A stretch of DNA of 64,000 nucleotides from Candidatus Margulisiibacteriota bacterium (GCA_041650635.1 JBAZKV010000005.1:27774-91773); one strand, 5' to 3'. Positions 42,337-51,584 are shown, counted from the stretch's first letter. The notes: generated by a model not told the origin, from the letters alone. Numbers and translations: made by a program.

Positions 42337-43543
42337 AACCTGACAACAACGGAGAAGCGGGTTCAAAGTCTACGTCTTCAAGATCCGGCAGCGCCTCTCC
42401 GCGAAAAGAGTACCTCATTTCCGCTTCAATTATCCTGTCAACATAAGACCTCATCAAGGATCCTATGATCTTATCCACAGGTTTCCAACGGACCAAATGG
42501 GCAAAGGTGCGCCTTGCCTCTTCCTCAGTTCTTCCAAACCAGCGCATTTCAAATTCCATGCTGCCATCTGCCGCCAACTTTCTCAGCTTCTCGATCCCTT
42601 CCTCAGTACGGGAAAGTCCGGTCAAATAGCTCTGATAGCCGTTTATCTTGCCGCAATGTCTTTGTTCTATGATGTCTCTCAGGCTGCCTTCAAGTAAAGG
42701 CCAGCTTCCGTCAAACCGAGCACCTATCAGCATTGCCCTGAAAAAGTTTGCCATCATAAGTTCCGCGCCGTCAAAACGGGCCCCGGGAGCAACGGCATCC
42801 TCAAAATCAGCCTGCATTAGAGAGGAACGGGAAAAATCCGCGCTCATAAGAAAAGCGCCTCTATAATCAACACGATCTGCCGTTACATCCCTTACCACAG
42901 AAAAGGACAGGTCCGCTTCGCTTTGGTCCGAACCAGTAAAATTTGCGCCGGTAAAAACCATATTTCTGAAATTAATACCCGCAAGGTCAAATCTGCCAAG
43001 ATCAAACCCGCTCAGGTCTACAACGATACCACGATCATCAAGCACCGCTTTCTTTTCGTTCCATTCATCAAGCGGTTCATGCCACATCCCGTCATTCACA
43101 TTAACAGTTCTAAACAGCGTATAAACAGCGTCTATTACAGAGCCCTCATGTTTTCCGTACCTTGGAACGAGCGCTTTTGTCCCCACCAGCCTTCCTATAA
43201 CTGCGCTCATCATGTTCGCAGAGTTCATTTCTTCTCCGGCACGAAGATAAAAACCTTCTTCTCTGTTCCGGAACGCATATCTCACATCGAATAATTCTCT
43301 AAGTTTTCCAATATCAAGCCGTCCTCCGGCAATAGCTCCGTTGGTTTTAAGATAACCGAAAAGACCAGATGGAATAGTCCCTAGGGGAGCAGTTATCCGT
43401 AAAGACCCGCCGCGCTCAAGCAGGTTGGGATGCACCATGTCAAGTCGCAGGGACGCTCCGCCCCTGTCCCTGATAAATTGAAGGCGTTCCCCGTAAAGGC
43501 GCGCACGCCCGGCATAATGGGCTCCCAGGCCTCTGGTGTTCAT
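42326..43543 (-). CDS. Pentapeptide-repeat protein
   Basis: 405 residues from the ATG at 43543 (MNTRGLG), which has AGGAGGGGG upstream and lies just after its promoter. The open frame continues to 43642, but that part crosses the divergent ABC gene. The centre (about residues 190-290) shows pentapeptide repeats (FDLAGINFRNMVFTGANFTG, ADLSFSVV, ADFSRSSLMQADFED, ANFFRAMLIGARF) that form a right-handed quadrilateral helix. Flanking regions are unrecognised. Repeats of this kind often mimic DNA or serve as scaffolds. The role here is open. Confidence 0.83.
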   Translation of the reverse strand: MNTRGLGAHYAGRARLYGERLQFIRDRGGASLRLDMVHPNLLERGGSLRITAPLGTIPSGLFGYLKTNGAIAGGRLDIGKLRELFDVRYAFRNREEGFYLRAGEEMNSANMMSAVIGRLVGTKALVPRYGKHEGSVIDAVYTLFRTVNVNDGMWHEPLDEWNEKKAVLDDRGIVVDLSGFDLGRFDLAGINFRNMVFTGANFTGSDQSEADLSFSVVRDVTADRVDYRGAFLMSADFSRSSLMQADFEDAVAPGARFDGAELMMANFFRAMLIGARFDGSWPLLEGSLRDIIEQRHCGKINGYQSYLTGLSRTEEGIEKLRKLAADGSMEFEMRWFGRTEEEARRTFAHLVRWKPVDKIIGSLMRSYVDRIIEAEMRYSFRGEALPDLEDVDFEPASPLLSGFSI

Positions 43544-43561
43544 CCAACCCCCTCCTATACA

Positions 43562-43591
43562 TATATCGTTAATATAAGCAAGGGATTTCCC
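43562..43591 (-). promoter_or_regulatory. Sigma-28-like promoter of the pentapeptide gene
   Basis: Minus strand GGGAAATC (43584-43591), 16 bases, GATATA (43562-43567), that is GAAA-N15-AACGATAT. It abuts the divergent TGATATAAT of the ABC transporter, giving a two-sigma divergent promoter. Confidence 0.7.
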
Positions 43592-43600
43592 TGATATAAT
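43592..43600 (+). promoter_or_regulatory. Extended -10 box 6 bases before the ABC ATPase ATG
   Basis: TGATATAAT (43592-43600), then six bases and the ATG at 43607. No ribosome site exists between, so the transcript is probably leaderless. Confidence 0.65.
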
Positions 43601-43606
43601 TGCCAT

Positions 43607-44371
43607 ATGCCCGCCATCGAAGTCAAAGACCTCATAAAACAATTTAAGAACACTGCCGCGGTCAAAGGCATCACATTTGATGTGGAAGAAGGCAGGTGCT
43701 TTGGCCTGCTTGGCCCCAACGGTGCGGGAAAGACAACCACCCTAAATATACTTGCTACCCTCCTCAGATTGACCTCCGGTTCGGCTAAAGTGGCGGGGTT
43801 TGATGTGTCGACCCAGAAGAACGAGGTGAGAAAGAACATCGGCATGGTATTTCAGGAACCGGCCCTGGACTCAAAATTATCGGGGCGCGAAAACCTTGAG
43901 TTCCATGCGATGATGTACGGCATTGAGCCAAAGGTCTACAAAAAAAGGATCGATACGCTATTAAGTCTTGTTGAACTTAGAGAGAAAGAAAATGTCATGA
44001 CGCAGAACTACTCCGGAGGGATGAAAAGGCGTCTTGAAATAGCGAGAGGACTTATCCACCGGCCAAAGGTGCTTTTCCTGGACGAGCCCACACTGGGGCT
44101 GGACTCACAGACAAGAAGGCTCATCTGGAACTATGTTAAGAACCTTATAAAGGAATATAAGGTGACCGTGATCCTGACAACTCACTATATGGAAGAGGCT
44201 GACTTTCTTTGCGACAGGATAGCCATCATCGACCACGGAAAGATACTGGTAAACGATACACCGGATTCATTAAAAGCCGCCTGCGGCCCGGAGTGCTCAC
44301 TTGAAGATGTCTTTCTTAAATATGTAGGCACAGACATAAGAAATGTCGAGGAAAGGGAAAAGATCTGGTAG
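43607..44371 (+). CDS. ABC transporter ATP-binding protein (DrrA/ABC-2 type)
   Basis: 254 residues. Walker A GLLGPNGAGKTTTLN, signature NYSGGMKRRLEIARGL, Walker B VLFLDEPTLGLDSQTR and the H-loop TTHYMEEAD are intact. The C-terminal region is typical of DrrA/NatA exporters. It forms a pair with the permease at 44467, separated by a 70-base palindromic repeat. The exported substrate cannot be told. Confidence 0.94.
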   Translation: MPAIEVKDLIKQFKNTAAVKGITFDVEEGRCFGLLGPNGAGKTTTLNILATLLRLTSGSAKVAGFDVSTQKNEVRKNIGMVFQEPALDSKLSGRENLEFHAMMYGIEPKVYKKRIDTLLSLVELREKENVMTQNYSGGMKRRLEIARGLIHRPKVLFLDEPTLGLDSQTRRLIWNYVKNLIKEYKVTVILTTHYMEEADFLCDRIAIIDHGKILVNDTPDSLKAACGPECSLEDVFLKYVGTDIRNVEEREKIW

Positions 44372-44384
44372 TTTGGAACTGCTT

Positions 44385-44454
44385 TCAGGAACCTGAGGCT
44401 AAAAGCCTCGGCTCCTGAAAAATCCGGAACCGCGACTTTTAGTCCCCGGTTCCG
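44385..44454. repeat. Diverged paired-hairpin element between ABC genes
   Basis: TCAGGA...TCCTGA (44385-44418) encloses GAGGCT-AAA-AGCCTC. CGGAACCG (44425-44432) pairs with CGGTTCCG (44447-44454) around CGACT-TTT-AGTCC. The layout resembles the elements at 5942 and 6969. It may also control permease expression. Confidence 0.7.
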
Positions 44455-44466
44455 AAAAAGGAAGTC

Positions 44467-45252
44467 ATGATCGAATTACGGGCAATATACATCTTATGGC
44501 TGCGGGAGATGAAAAAGTTCTCGCGCGCAAAGGAAAGGATAATAGGTTCGGCTGCGATGCCGCTGATGTTCCTTGCTTTTTTGGGGCTTGGCTTTCGAGG
44601 CTCGGATGTTCCAGGCATAGATAAAGGCATAAGCTACATGCGCTTTCTTGTGCCCGGAATAATCGGGATGAACATGCTCTTTTCATCCATGTTCTCCGGG
44701 ATCTCTGTCCTGTGGGACAGGGAGTTCGGGTTCCTTAAGGAGATCATGGTCGCCCCCGTCAGCAGGGTTTCGATAGCCCTGGGAAGGATAGCCGGCGGCG
44801 CCACTACCGGACTGATACAGGGAATGATCCTGTTCTCTATATCCTTTTTCCTGGGTTTTCATATGAACACGGCCTTCCCATGGTACAGAATGGTTCTGGG
44901 ATTTGGCGCGATGCTGGCTTTTATGGTGCTGATCTCGCTGACATTCATATCGCTGGGACTGTCTTTTGCCTCCAATATGAGGGACGCGCAGGGATTTGAA
45001 CTCATAATCAATTTCGTCATGTTCCCTCTTTTCTTTTTGTCCGGAGCTGTATCCCCTATTTCCAACCTTCCGGTATGGGTAAGGATATTTTCTTATGCCA
45101 ATCCTCTAACCTACGGCGTGGACGGCATCAGAGGAGCACTGATAGGACATTCTATGTTCCCGGTGTCATTTAATTTTCTGATCTGCCTTGCCTCTTCGGC
45201 CTTCATGGTTTCGCTTGCCTCCTTCTTTTTTGACCGCAGCGACAGCGTATAA
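44467..45252 (+). CDS. ABC-2 type transporter permease
   Basis: 261 residues with six hydrophobic segments (MPLMFLAFLGLGF, FLVPGIIGMNMLFSSM, GLIQGMILFSISFFLG, MLAFMVLISLTFISLGLSF, FPLFFLSGAVSPI and a C-terminal helix). The LWDREFGFLKEIMVAPVSR motif is typical of DrrB/NodJ-like exporters. It partners the upstream ATPase. Confidence 0.9.
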   Translation: MIELRAIYILWLREMKKFSRAKERIIGSAAMPLMFLAFLGLGFRGSDVPGIDKGISYMRFLVPGIIGMNMLFSSMFSGISVLWDREFGFLKEIMVAPVSRVSIALGRIAGGATTGLIQGMILFSISFFLGFHMNTAFPWYRMVLGFGAMLAFMVLISLTFISLGLSFASNMRDAQGFELIINFVMFPLFFLSGAVSPISNLPVWVRIFSYANPLTYGVDGIRGALIGHSMFPVSFNFLICLASSAFMVSLASFFFDRSDSV

Positions 45253-45255
45253 ACA

Positions 45256-46506
45256 GTGAGACCTTTTGAACCCTTTGAGATCACCGTAGAAAAACTGCAT
45301 CCGTCCGGTTATGGGATTGCCGCACACAACTCCAGGCCCGCGGCGGTGTGGAATTCCCTGCCCGGGGAAAAAATTATAGCAAAACAGACAGGCAAAAAGA
45401 AGGGACAGATCATTGCAATTGCAGAAACGGTCCTATCTGCGTCCCCTGACCGCACCGCTCCGCTTGAAGGCCATTTTCTTTCCTGCAGCCCCTGGTCGAT
45501 CATGACCTGGGAGGCGGAAAACCGACATAAGATGGAAATAGCCCGTAAATGCGGCTCGAGAGCCGCATTAATAGACATTGCAACCAACGATATCCGCACG
45601 GGCTACCGCAACAAAATGGAGTTCAGCTTTACAAGAGATGATGACGGCAGAGCCTCACTTGCATTTTTTGAGAGAGGGAAAAGAAGAAAGACCTCAATAG
45701 ACGGATGTATCCTTGCAGCCCCTAAAATAAACGAAACGGCAAGACAGGCAGTTGAATGGATCGACAGGAAGAACATAAACCCTGACGATCTAAAATGCCT
45801 TGTGCTGCGCTCCAATGCTTCAGGAAAAGTGATAGAGGGGCTTTACTCCAAAATAAAGGGGCTGCCAAAGCCGGACACTGCAAACCTTCAAGTCATATAT
45901 TCAGACCCCAGATCCCCTGCCGCACTTACAACGGAGATCATCCATCCGGCACAAGAGGACATTCTTACCGATAAAGTCGGCGGGTTAAATTTGTCTTATG
46001 GGCTTTCAAGCTTTTTTCAGGTCAACCTTCCTGTCTTTGAGATGGCGCTGGAAGATATAAAAGCTTACGCAAAACCGGCAAGTGCAATCCTTGACCTGTA
46101 CTGCGGGGTCGGAACTATCGGCCTGGCATTGGCAAAGAATGCGAAAAATGTTGAACTTGTTGATATAGTTGCTGATTCCGTTGATTTTGCAAATAAGAAT
46201 ATCTGGTCAAACGGGGTAAAGAACGCAAAAGCCATCTTAAGCCCGGCAGAAAAGGTCGCGGAGCTGATCACTGATGACAAATTGCTGATACTGGACCCGC
46301 CAAGAGCCGGGCTTCATCCCAAACTTATCAAGAAAATATTGGATGCAAGGCCAAAAAGGATAATTTATCTTTCGTGTAATGTTGTCTCACAGACAAGGGA
46401 CATCGATCTGATCAATGATCTCTATGAGGTCAAATTCCGGAAGCTCTACAACTTTTTCCCGAGAACTCCTCATATCGAGGGGTTATGCGTCTGTGATATA
46501 ATTTAG
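45256..46506 (+). CDS. RlmD/TrmA-family RNA uracil-C5 methyltransferase
   Basis: 416 residues from a GTG start, three bases after the permease stop. N-terminal TRAM domain (FEITVEKLHPSGYGIAAHNS), SAM-binding DLYCGVGTIGLALAKN, acid motif LLILDPPRAGLH, and the catalytic cysteine in YLSCNVVSQTRDI. The family usually has SCNP, so the Pro is replaced by Val. The iron-sulfur cysteine cluster common in RlmD is reduced to a lone Cys (HFLSCSPWSIM), so this is a cluster-free variant. The target uracil in 23S rRNA or tRNA is uncertain. Its stop overlaps the leuC promoter. Confidence 0.88.
   Translation: MRPFEPFEITVEKLHPSGYGIAAHNSRPAAVWNSLPGEKIIAKQTGKKKGQIIAIAETVLSASPDRTAPLEGHFLSCSPWSIMTWEAENRHKMEIARKCGSRAALIDIATNDIRTGYRNKMEFSFTRDDDGRASLAFFERGKRRKTSIDGCILAAPKINETARQAVEWIDRKNINPDDLKCLVLRSNASGKVIEGLYSKIKGLPKPDTANLQVIYSDPRSPAALTTEIIHPAQEDILTDKVGGLNLSYGLSSFFQVNLPVFEMALEDIKAYAKPASAILDLYCGVGTIGLALAKNAKNVELVDIVADSVDFANKNIWSNGVKNAKAILSPAEKVAELITDDKLLILDPPRAGLHPKLIKKILDARPKRIIYLSCNVVSQTRDIDLINDLYEVKFRKLYNFFPRTPHIEGLCVCDII
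46494..46502 (+). promoter_or_regulatory. Extended -10 box of leuC
   Basis: TGATATAAT at the 3' end of the preceding gene, nine bases before the leuC ATG. It implies a leaderless or nearly leaderless transcript. Confidence 0.6.
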
Positions 46507-46511
46507 TCAGC

Positions 46512-47786
46512 ATGCCGCAAACAATAACGCAAAAGATCCTTGCCGCCCACTGCGGGAAAAAGGAAGTCTATCCGGGACAATTCATAGAAGCTAACTGCGA
46601 TGTTGTCCTTGGCAACGATATAACCGCGCCTCCTGCGATCACTGAGTTTGAAAAATTCGAGATAAAGAAGGTCTTTAACAAAGACAAGATCATGCTTGTT
46701 CCGGATCACTTTACACCTAACAAAGACATCAAATCCGCCCAGCAGGTCAAGCAGATGCGTGAATTCGCCAAAAAATTTAAGATAAAACATTTCTTTGAAC
46801 TGGGCTGTATGGGAGTCGAGCATGCGCTCCTTCCCGAACAGGGGCTTGTATATTCGGGCCAATTGATAATCGGAGCTGATTCTCACACATGCACTTACGG
46901 CGCTCTTGGCGCATTTTCCACCGGAGTCGGGTCAACAGACATGGCGGCGGCCATGGCAACGGGAAAAGTATGGCTAAAAGTTCCTGAACAGATAAAATTT
47001 GTTTTTAAAGGAAAGTTCAATAAATGGGTCAGCGGAAAAGACCTGATACTTTATACGATCGGAGATATAGGCGTTGACGGAGCCAGATACATGTCTATGG
47101 AGTTCACAGGGCCCGCGATCTCCAAGCTATCTATGGACAGCCGTCTTGCAATGTGCAACATGGCCATCGAGGCGGGCGGGAAGAACGGGATCATCATACC
47201 GGATGCGATCACCAAAAAGTATGTGCGCGATCATGTAAGGACAGACGGCCGTCTGCCCCAACCTATCTATCTTGGCAGCGACCCGGATGCCCAATATTGC
47301 CGTGTCATCGAATACGACTGCGCCGATATCGAGCCGCAGGTTTCTTTCCCTCATCTGCCGTCAAACGCAAAGCCTATAAGCAAGGTTGGAAAGGTCAAGA
47401 TCGACCAGGTAGTCATCGGTTCCTGCACCAACGGAAGGATAGAGGATCTCCGTGTTGCGGCAAAAGTTCTCAAGGGTAAGAAAAGACATCCTGATGTACG
47501 GCTGATAATAATTCCGGCAACACAGGAAATATACAGTCAGGCGATGAAAGAAGGTCTTTTTGATACCTTTATGAAAGCGGAAGCCGCCATCTCGACTCCC
47601 ACCTGCGGCCCCTGCCTAGGCGGCCATATGGGAATACTTGCGGAAGGCGAAAGATGCGTGGCTACGACCAACAGGAACTTTGTGGGAAGAATGGGACATC
47701 CCAAGTCCGAAGTATACCTCTCAAATGCAGCTGTGGCTGCGGCTTCGGCCGTTGCAGGGCAAATCGCCTCGCCCGAAGCTCTCTAG
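46512..47786 (+). CDS. leuC: 3-isopropylmalate dehydratase large subunit
   Basis: Aconitase-family enzyme isomerising 2- to 3-isopropylmalate. 424 residues, the short form also used for homoaconitase. Cluster and active-site motifs are GADSHTCTYGALGAFSTGVGS, VIGSCTNGRIEDLRVAA and STPTCGPCLGGHMGILAEGE (two of the three cluster Cys), and NRNFVGRMGHPKSEVYLSNA. It works with leuD, which lies 1.3 kb downstream behind an inverted gene. The short form leaves open citramalate or homoaconitate substrates. Confidence 0.92.
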   Translation: MPQTITQKILAAHCGKKEVYPGQFIEANCDVVLGNDITAPPAITEFEKFEIKKVFNKDKIMLVPDHFTPNKDIKSAQQVKQMREFAKKFKIKHFFELGCMGVEHALLPEQGLVYSGQLIIGADSHTCTYGALGAFSTGVGSTDMAAAMATGKVWLKVPEQIKFVFKGKFNKWVSGKDLILYTIGDIGVDGARYMSMEFTGPAISKLSMDSRLAMCNMAIEAGGKNGIIIPDAITKKYVRDHVRTDGRLPQPIYLGSDPDAQYCRVIEYDCADIEPQVSFPHLPSNAKPISKVGKVKIDQVVIGSCTNGRIEDLRVAAKVLKGKKRHPDVRLIIIPATQEIYSQAMKEGLFDTFMKAEAAISTPTCGPCLGGHMGILAEGERCVATTNRNFVGRMGHPKSEVYLSNAAVAAASAVAGQIASPEAL

Positions 47787-47797
47787 TCCCGGGATCA

Positions 47798-48982
47798 TTA
47801 AGGCAGAGCCGCGTTCAATACCGCCCAGTCAGAATTTGCTAACTGGTTGATTATCTTATAGAAGTTATAGATCTCGGAGCCTTCGCCTGCTATTACTTTT
47901 GCTTTATCCATTGCGGTAGCGGCTTCGACCCCTGCACTGTGAGCTCTTGACTTTTCAAGCGACAGCAAACCCAGCCAGCCGGAAGAAGAGTCATAGGGAC
48001 TTGTGTAGGTTATCCTCATGGCTTCGTTAGCCTCGTCCCTCATAGAAGCTGCCAGATTATCCAGAGCAGTTTCAAGGGAAGCGCCCACTTGGTTCATGCT
48101 TTGCTGGGCAGCAAAACTTGTAAGAGTTGAGTTCCACAGGTTCGCCGAACTTTGGAGGGTCGTCTTGGCCCATTTGCCCCAGTCATACGCCTGATAGACC
48201 GCTCCCCCTGCCGAAACCAGAGTCGAAGTGGCCAAATTCCCGAACACACTGGAAGCAAGGTCAAGAAAATTCAGGCCTGTTTCGATCCCGTACCCCTGCA
48301 CATCAGTGGGCCCGAACAGCCCGCAGGCACTGACAATTATCTTGGTCATTTCCAGCCCGTAGTTTATGCTGGAAGAAGAAGTTCTTCTTGCCCTTACTGT
48401 ATTGGCAAGGTCCTTATACATGGCAGCGCGCTCCAGCCTGCCGGCTATCCATTTGGCTGCCGCGTTCCTCTGGGCAAGAGTCCTTGCACCTTCGGGAGCC
48501 GTCCTCCCCACATAAAAGACCATGCTCTGGGTCTTTCGCGGAACGGTTTTGGTATCGGCGCTCAAGGTCACTTTGTACCTGGTAACAGGATTCGGCTGCA
48601 GAGGATAGATGTCCCAGAAGCCCCAGTTGTCATAGGTTCCTCTCATCGAGTCCGCGCCTGTATTTGAATTGCCGGTGCCTCCCACTATCCACGACCAGGA
48701 CGCAAAATCGAACCTTTCCAGGGTCTGCCAGACATTATTCTTGTATCCGGCAAGTTTGGAATCATCCCTGAGCCTGTATCTGACGCTGAATTTGCCGTCT
48801 ATCGGATAGGTGCTTACATAAGGAGGAGCCTTTATTTCTGTTCCGAAATTTACAACTGTATATTTATTGGAAACGCTTTCCAGAACCGCCTGTGTTTCAC
48901 CCAGATAAAGAGAGGCAAATGAAACGGATTGAAGCAGAAACACGCATAGGACCGCAAAAAGCGGAAACCGCATTCTTAGCAT
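47798..48982 (-). CDS. Secreted protein of unknown function
   Basis: 394 residues. The N-terminal signal peptide FPLFAVLCVFLLQSVSFASL has a plausible cleavage after SFA. The mature part starts with a beta-rich region (YTVVNFGTEIKAPPYVSTYP, SVRYRLRDDSKLAGY), then becomes a long Ala/Ser-rich helical region (about residues 170-390). No family is recognised. An AGGAGGG site precedes the ATG and TGCTATTAT lies further upstream. It is inserted in reverse between leuC and leuD. Confidence 0.8.
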   Translation of the reverse strand: MLRMRFPLFAVLCVFLLQSVSFASLYLGETQAVLESVSNKYTVVNFGTEIKAPPYVSTYPIDGKFSVRYRLRDDSKLAGYKNNVWQTLERFDFASWSWIVGGTGNSNTGADSMRGTYDNWGFWDIYPLQPNPVTRYKVTLSADTKTVPRKTQSMVFYVGRTAPEGARTLAQRNAAAKWIAGRLERAAMYKDLANTVRARRTSSSSINYGLEMTKIIVSACGLFGPTDVQGYGIETGLNFLDLASSVFGNLATSTLVSAGGAVYQAYDWGKWAKTTLQSSANLWNSTLTSFAAQQSMNQVGASLETALDNLAASMRDEANEAMRITYTSPYDSSSGWLGLLSLEKSRAHSAGVEAATAMDKAKVIAGEGSEIYNFYKIINQLANSDWAVLNAALP

Positions 48983-49057
48983 TATTCACCCTCCTGGGCA
49001 AAGATAATAGCACACGCAATAAATTTGTTCAATAAAGCCCGTCGCCGCGCGTTTTTT

Positions 49058-49066
49058 TGATATAAT
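49058..49066 (+). promoter_or_regulatory. Extended -10 box 6 bases before the leuD ATG
   Basis: TGATATAAT, six bases, ATG at 49073. It gives leuD its own leaderless promoter, independent of leuC. Confidence 0.65.
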
Positions 49067-49072
49067 GAGGTC

Positions 49073-49552
49073 ATGCAAGGCAAAGTCTGGAAATTCAAAG
49101 ACAATATCGATACTGACCTCATAATACCGGCCAGATATCTGAACACGCATGATCCTGCGGAGCTGGCAAAGCATTGCATGGAGGATGCCGACCCTGAGTT
49201 CGCAAAAAAAGCGGGCAAGGGGGATTTTATTGTCGCAGGTGAAAATTTCGGCTGCGGCTCATCCCGCGAACACGCTCCGGTCGCGATCAAGGCCGCCGGT
49301 ATTTCGGCTGTTATCGCAAAGTCTTTTGCCAGGATATTTTTCAGGAATTCCATTAATGTCGGGCTTCCGATAATGGAAATAAAAGAAACTGACGAGATAA
49401 GCGAAGGAGACATCCTGAAGGTGGACCTGGAAAAAGGCACGATAAATGATGGAACAACAGGAAAAACCTACAGAGCCGAACCGTTCCCGGAGTTCATGAA
49501 GAACATAATAGACAAAGGAGGCCTTGTACAGCATGTCAAAGAAAAACTATAA
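49073..49552 (+). CDS. leuD: 3-isopropylmalate dehydratase small subunit
   Basis: 159 residues, the short LeuD form. Opening WKFKDNIDTDLIIPARYLNT, then GENFGCGSSREHAPVAIKAAG and FARIFFRNSINVGLP are diagnostic. It provides the swivel domain to LeuC. It overlaps leuB by 20 bases. Confidence 0.95.
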   Translation: MQGKVWKFKDNIDTDLIIPARYLNTHDPAELAKHCMEDADPEFAKKAGKGDFIVAGENFGCGSSREHAPVAIKAAGISAVIAKSFARIFFRNSINVGLPIMEIKETDEISEGDILKVDLEKGTINDGTTGKTYRAEPFPEFMKNIIDKGGLVQHVKEKL

Positions 49553-50591
49553 GATAGGAGTTATCGGAGGGGACGGAACGGGGCCGGAAGTGGTTGCGGA
49601 AGCTCTAAAAGTTTTGAAGGCTGTCGAGAAAAAATTCAGCATCAAATGCGAAACCACCCAGCTCCCCTATGACGGCAACAGATATCTTGAGACAGGCATA
49701 ACAATAACTGATGAAGAGATAAACGGGCTTAAGAAATATGACGCGGTGCTTCTTGGCGCAATCGGCCATCCAAAAGTGGCTCCCGGCATCCTTGAAAAAG
49801 GCATTTTGTTAAAGACAAGGTTCGGTCTTGATCAGTACATCAATCTGCGCCCGGTCAAGCTCTATGAGAATGTCTGGACACCGTTAAAGGACAAAGGGCC
49901 GGAGCACATAGACTTTGTGGTCGTAAGGGAAAATACCGAGGGGCTCTATGTAGGCACGGGGGGATCGCTCAAAAAAGGGACCAAGGATGAAGTCGCGATA
50001 CAGGACTCGATAAACACCAGAAAAGGCGTTGAAAGGTGCATAAGGTACGCTTTTGAACTGGCAAGAAAACGGGACAAAAAGAAACAACTTACGCTGGTTG
50101 GAAAGACGAATGTTCTGACATATGCGTTCGATCTGTGGGAAAGAACATTCTATGAAGTGGCAAAAGAATATCCTGACATCAAACCGGACTACGCTCATGT
50201 GGACGCCACCTGCATGTGGTTTGTAAAGAACCCGGAATGGTTTGACGTTATTGTAACCGACAATTTGTTCGGAGACATAATAACCGACCTGGGAGCAATG
50301 ATCCAGGGCGGAATGGGAATAGCAGCCGGCGGGAATATAAACCCCGAGGGTGTCTCGATGTTTGAGCCTATAGGCGGATCTGCGCCAAAATACACCGGAA
50401 AGAATGTTATAAATCCTCTCGCCGCGATCGGCGCTCTTCAGATGCTGCTTGAGAACATCGGCGAAGAAAAGGCTGCGGCAGCCGTTGAAAAGTCAATAAT
50501 GGCCGCTTGCAAAAAGATGAAGTCGATGGCTGCGGGCAAGATGGGTTATTCAACAACAGAGGTCGGGGATATGGTTGCGGAAGGTATTTGA
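49533..50591 (+). CDS. leuB: 3-isopropylmalate dehydrogenase
   Basis: Oxidatively decarboxylates 3-isopropylmalate. 352 residues from the ATG at 49533, with AGGAGG 11 bases upstream inside leuD. Motifs are GVIGGDGTGPEV, INLRPVKLYE, FVVVRENTEGLYVG and VIVTDNLFGDIITDLGAM, with GGSAPKYTGKNVINP. The beta-decarboxylating dehydrogenase family also includes homoisocitrate and tartrate enzymes, but the leuD neighbour supports leucine synthesis. leuA is not in the window. Confidence 0.92.
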   Translation: MSKKNYKIGVIGGDGTGPEVVAEALKVLKAVEKKFSIKCETTQLPYDGNRYLETGITITDEEINGLKKYDAVLLGAIGHPKVAPGILEKGILLKTRFGLDQYINLRPVKLYENVWTPLKDKGPEHIDFVVVRENTEGLYVGTGGSLKKGTKDEVAIQDSINTRKGVERCIRYAFELARKRDKKKQLTLVGKTNVLTYAFDLWERTFYEVAKEYPDIKPDYAHVDATCMWFVKNPEWFDVIVTDNLFGDIITDLGAMIQGGMGIAAGGNINPEGVSMFEPIGGSAPKYTGKNVINPLAAIGALQMLLENIGEEKAAAAVEKSIMAACKKMKSMAAGKMGYSTTEVGDMVAEGI

Positions 50592-50664
50592 TTCATAGAT
50601 TCAAACCCATGATTTGTCCATTCTTTTTGTTTTAATTAAGCCATATTTTAGACAGCTTTTCCCA

Positions 50665-50691
50665 CAAGTTCTCTCTCCCCTGCGCCGATAT
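50665..50691 (+). promoter_or_regulatory. Sigma-28-like promoter of the zincin gene
   Basis: CAAG (50665-50668), 15 bases, GCCGATAT (50684-50691). The -10 is the classical FliA/SigD form and the -35 is weak. Confidence 0.5.
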
Positions 50692-50714
50692 ATCTTTAGG
50701 CCCCAAATAAACCC

Positions 50715-51584
50715 ATGAAACTCGAAGAACTTCAGTATCTTAAATGGATCATTGATGAGTTCAACGAAGCTCTGTCGCTGAACCCGTTCACCCGCACCCT
50801 GCACAGCCCTATAGAAATAAAGGATGTGCTGGACGAGGAAGGCAATGTCACCCAGCCGGACAGGCTTTTTGTAGCTTCGCAGATATACCGATGGATCATG
50901 GGCGGAAAATGGAGAATACTGGACCTGGAAAAACTCCTTAAGAGGCACAAGGAAAAGTTTGATAAAAAGAGGATAAAAAGTCTCGTGAAAGACCTTATCG
51001 AAAACCAGCAGATTAGCAGCGCAGACAGCCTTAAACTCTGCCTTCTCCTTACAGGCATCAGAACAGAGATCATCGACAACGCAAAATATGTGCTGCGTAA
51101 AAAAGCCTTTAGATCGGCCAGCCACGGAAAACTCTGGTCCTCAATAGGCTATTACGATATGAAGGACCGCAGCATTCATGTAAGCACGGAGGGCATGATA
51201 AACAAAGAAAAGGTCGTATTTCCCGCTCAGGATGTTATAGAAACCGCCGCTCACGAACTTGGGCATCACATCTACATAAGCCTTTTGACCAAGCAGATCA
51301 AAGCCCCGCAAGGCGCCGTCAGAAGCATCAGAAAGATAGTCAGGTACGCCAAGGTCTCGCACAGCCGGAACGTGCACGAGCACTGGCTCAAGTTCTACAA
51401 GAAAGACTATTCAAGGGAATGGGAAACGAACAAGACACTTCAGATCATCCCAAAAGAGGTCTACATAAGATACGGGATAGAAAGCGAGCTTTTTGCCCAG
51501 ATCATAAGCGGAAAAACCACGGTCTCAAAGGCAAAAAGAAAGCAGATAGTGGACCTGATCAACCTCGGCTCCCCAAAAGCCTGA
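50715..51584 (+). CDS. Orphan cytosolic zincin-like metalloprotein
   Basis: 289 residues. The zinc-protease motif VIETAAHELGHHIYISLL (HExxH-like) at about residue 180 is followed by helical segments. A third ligand may be in YGIESELFAQII. The N-terminal half is helical and charged and not recognised. No signal peptide. Its 3' end overlaps the convergent kinase-like gene by 26 bases. Both genes have sigma-28-like promoters, so they may be coexpressed. Confidence 0.7.
   Translation: MKLEELQYLKWIIDEFNEALSLNPFTRTLHSPIEIKDVLDEEGNVTQPDRLFVASQIYRWIMGGKWRILDLEKLLKRHKEKFDKKRIKSLVKDLIENQQISSADSLKLCLLLTGIRTEIIDNAKYVLRKKAFRSASHGKLWSSIGYYDMKDRSIHVSTEGMINKEKVVFPAQDVIETAAHELGHHIYISLLTKQIKAPQGAVRSIRKIVRYAKVSHSRNVHEHWLKFYKKDYSREWETNKTLQIIPKEVYIRYGIESELFAQIISGKTTVSKAKRKQIVDLINLGSPKA

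Noticed and set aside
43544..43642. 33-residue extension of the pentapeptide protein
   Set aside because: It runs across its promoter and into the ABC ATPase gene. The ATG at 43543 has AGGAGGGGG.
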